From Candidatus Falkowiibacteriota bacterium (GTDB lineage: Bacteria; Patescibacteriota; Patescibacteriia; UBA2591; JABMQE01), in NCBI GenBank assembly GCA_013203415.1, contig JABMQE010000011.1, positions 1-11,373 on the forward strand: DNA of 11,373 nucleotides, in the 5' to 3' direction. The position numbers and the translations under genes are program-made. Position 1 is the first letter of the stretch; each line of letters begins with the position of its first letter. Positions 10,434-11,373 of the stretch are shown here, in pieces. The notes beneath the pieces are model-generated. The model saw only the letters and a list, made by a program, of their open reading frames with translations, was not told the DNA's origin and made no database searches.

Positions 10434-10491
10434 TGTTACGGATAGCTCTTTGATGATAAACGAAAGGCCGGCCCCAAAAGGGTCGGTTTTT
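10349..10491 (+). promoter_or_regulatory. Fifth attenuator hairpins and terminator
   Basis: Region 1 AAGCCGG (10349-10355) pairs with TCGGCTT (10413-10419). Region 2 GGGTCGGCTT (10410-10419) pairs with AAGGCCGGCCC, within 10464-10474, over 10 bp with two G-U. The terminator CCGGCCC (10468-10474) / GGGTCGG (10480-10486) is followed by five Ts. The strand CTCTTTGATGATAA (10446-10459) can also pair with TTATCATCAAAAGAG (10532-10546), enclosing the terminator. Confidence 0.75.
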
Positions 10492-10660
10492 CGTCCAGCT
10501 CAGCTCGATAAATTCTTGGCCGGTCTCTCGCTTATCATCAAAAGAGAATCAGGAAAACTTGATTTTCCTTAAGAAAGATGTTTTGCTAAAGTTAATATTG
10601 ACTATTTTTAGATGATATTAATTTCTGCTTGTTTTAGCTACATGAAAAAATATTAAAAAT
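10492..10660. other. Gene-free stretch between fifth and sixth leaders
   Basis: No convincing gene. It contains a near-copy of the region 2 flank: CTCGCTTATCAT at 10527-10538 against CTTGCTTATCAT near 10420. It also holds a small hairpin AGGAAAA/TTTTCCT and a TTGACT (10598-10603) without a good -10 at the right distance. Because the fifth terminator has no gene of its own behind it, the fifth and sixth attenuators may act in series. Confidence 0.5.
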
Positions 10661-10747
10661 ATGAGTATCATAATTAGCCAAGTATCAAAATTGAATAAAA
10701 ATTATAATCCGACCAGGCCGGCTAATTTAAGTTATACAAGACGTTAA
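10661..10747 (+). CDS. Sixth leader peptide, Asn-biased candidate
   Basis: A 28-residue ORF reading MSIIISQVSKLNKNYNPTRP and ending SYTRR. After region 1 (codons 4-7) come AAT AAA AAT TAT AAT, three Asn of five codons, so Asn is the best guess. Lys, Tyr or the three early Ile cannot be excluded. Region 2 lies at codons 19-22. No Shine-Dalgarno and no clear promoter. Supported mainly by the hairpin layout. Confidence 0.5.
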   Translation: MSIIISQVSKLNKNYNPTRPANLSYTRR

Positions 10748-10803
10748 CATATCCAATACACGACATGACTTAAGAAAGCCGGCCAAATATGGTCGGTTTT
10801 TTT
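10672..10803 (+). promoter_or_regulatory. Sixth attenuator hairpins and terminator
   Basis: Region 1 AATTAGCC (10672-10679) pairs with GGCTAATT (10720-10727). Region 2 GGCCGGCT (10716-10723) pairs perfectly with AGCCGGCC (10777-10784). The terminator CCGGCCA (10779-10785) / TGGTCGG (10790-10796), extended by A-T pairs, is followed by seven or more Ts. Confidence 0.82.
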
Positions 10804-10831
10804 GTAAACCGAAGGAGGTGGTTGGTTAGAT

Positions 10832-11014
10832 CTGGATGTTGAGCGATTTGTTAAGGAGGGCGTGGTTTACGGTTCTTGCAGGGATGCGCATAAGTCGAAT
10901 GGGTTAGAATGCCCAGAATCTGAGGAGGAGCAGAAGGAATGCCACAGTGTTAACTGGTCTGTGAGGTGCCATAATACTGGGTGTCTGGTTGAACGTAACT
11001 CAACGAGGAGGTAA
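10832..11014 (+). CDS. Cys-rich micro-protein with unclear start
   Basis: The frame is open from 10808 and reads LDVERFVKEGVVYGSC, then many Glu and five more cysteines, ending ERNSTRR. A strong Shine-Dalgarno (GAAGGAGGTG, 10811-10820) is present, but the codon at the ideal distance is TTA (10826). The first possible start is CTG at 10832, and the next is GTG at 10862. So the start may be non-standard or lost by mutation (TTG to TTA). LDVERF resembles VDVEQF in the second Leu-module gene. It lies just after the sixth terminator and 5 bp before the next gene. Family not recognised. Confidence 0.5.
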   Translation: MDVERFVKEGVVYGSCRDAHKSNGLECPESEEEQKECHSVNWSVRCHNTGCLVERNSTRR

Positions 11015-11019
11015 TTGCG

Positions 11020-11190
11020 ATGACTGACAGGAAACAGCAGTGCAACGGCGGCAATCCTTGCGAGGGGGATGGGGTGAAAATCAGAGAGAGGACTGATACA
11101 CCAAAGCGAGAAGTAAGGGGGACTTCGGAGGGGCTTATACGCCATGATGACCCATTTGTTGACTGGGTCTTGAGTCCGATGACAGCTTAG
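11020..11190 (+). CDS. Micro-protein, last gene of the array
   Basis: A 56-residue protein starting MTDRKQQCNGGNPCEGDG, with C8 and C14, a basic middle and the end DPFVDWVLSPMTA. The Shine-Dalgarno GAGGAGG lies 7 nt before the ATG and overlaps the end of the preceding gene. A bidirectional terminator follows. The early Cys motif fits the pattern of the other micro-proteins. Family not recognised. Confidence 0.62.
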   Translation: MTDRKQQCNGGNPCEGDGVKIRERTDTPKREVRGTSEGLIRHDDPFVDWVLSPMTA

Positions 11191-11218
11191 GCGGTTCGTG
11201 CCTTGGTTGTTGGAACGA

Positions 11219-11257
11219 AAAACGCCTGGAGTGTGTGAACTTCAGGCGTTTTCTTAT
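11219..11257. terminator. Bidirectional terminator between the array and tRNA-Pro
   Basis: AAAACGCCTG (11219-11228) and CAGGCGTTTT (11243-11252) pair perfectly. T-runs exist on both strands (TTTTCTT on plus, TTTTTCGTT on minus), so it can serve the array and the convergent tRNA. Confidence 0.85.
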
Positions 11258-11301
11258 TTGGAAGTTTAGAAGATTTGTGATATTATAGATTTACGGTGGC
11301 G

Positions 11302-11373
11302 TGGTCGGGGTGACCCGACTTGAACGGGCGACCTCACGCCCCCCAGGCGCGTGCTCTACCAACTGAGCTACAC
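11302..11373 (-). tRNA. tRNA-Pro(GGG), 5' end cut by the window
   Basis: On the minus strand: D arm GCTCAGTTGGTAGAGC, anticodon stem CGCGC/GCGTG with loop CTGGGGG (anticodon GGG, Pro), T arm GCCCG-TTCAAGT-CGGGT, 3' acceptor CACCCCG, discriminator A and encoded CCA (11304-11302). Only GTG of the 5' acceptor strand is inside the window, so about four bases are missing. Confidence 0.92.

Noticed and set aside
10453..10572. 39-codon ORF across the fifth terminator
   Set aside because: No Shine-Dalgarno, and it reads through the hairpin; likely chance.
6780..10803. Integron attC cassette array
   Set aside because: Hairpin-gene-hairpin layout is superficially similar, but no attC core sites (RYYYAAC/GTTRRRY) or integrase were seen, and the hairpins end in T-tracts with leader ORFs and promoters.

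Overview
The window looks like a piece of a small-genome, AT-rich bacterium of the Candidate Phyla Radiation (Patescibacteria / Parcubacteria-like). This is inference. It rests on many genes lacking a Shine-Dalgarno and starting a few bases after a -10 box, an APRT-Nudix-MTAP fusion, a ComEC whose metallo-beta-lactamase part is a separate gene, a TrbC/VirB2-like membrane protein with a signal peptide, an oversized NDK, and abundant short palindromic repeats. TGA acts as a stop, so the code is not the Gracilibacteria one.

Left part (1-6725), housekeeping. A 605-aa adenine-salvage fusion (39-1856) is followed by a palindrome cluster. Next come a ComEC channel split by a one-base frame break (2102-2227 and 2224-3504) and its separate MBL domain (3936-4784). 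Between them, on the minus strand, sits a small two-helix membrane protein (3681-3860) with its own promoter and terminator. Then come a pilin-like protein (4830-5510), a single-domain response regulator (5540-5926) and a nucleoside diphosphate kinase (6123-6725).

Right part (6726-11260), the remarkable region. It is an array of consecutive plus-strand modules, each built as promoter, tiny leader ORF loaded with one type of amino acid, mutually exclusive hairpins ending in an intrinsic terminator, then (usually) one to four very small genes with strong Shine-Dalgarno sequences and often a closing terminator. The leader peptides read as Leu-rich (6780-6848), Ile-rich with III-G-III (7756-7821), Phe/Tyr-rich (8411-8461) and Trp-rich with WWW (9646-9717). 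Two less certain ones follow, Arg or Ile (10338-10433) and Asn-biased (10661-10747). This is the classic architecture of ribosome-mediated transcription attenuation as in E. coli trpL, pheL, leuL and ilv leaders. Here, however, the controlled genes are unrecognised micro-proteins, many with Cys/His pairs near the N-terminus, and not biosynthetic enzymes. Three perfect DnaA boxes (TTATCCACA) lie immediately upstream of three of the module promoters. I read the region as a multi-channel amino-acid starvation response acting through unknown small proteins. The RNA logic is visible in the sequence; the function of the proteins is not.

The window ends in a minus-strand tRNA-Pro(GGG), truncated by the window edge.
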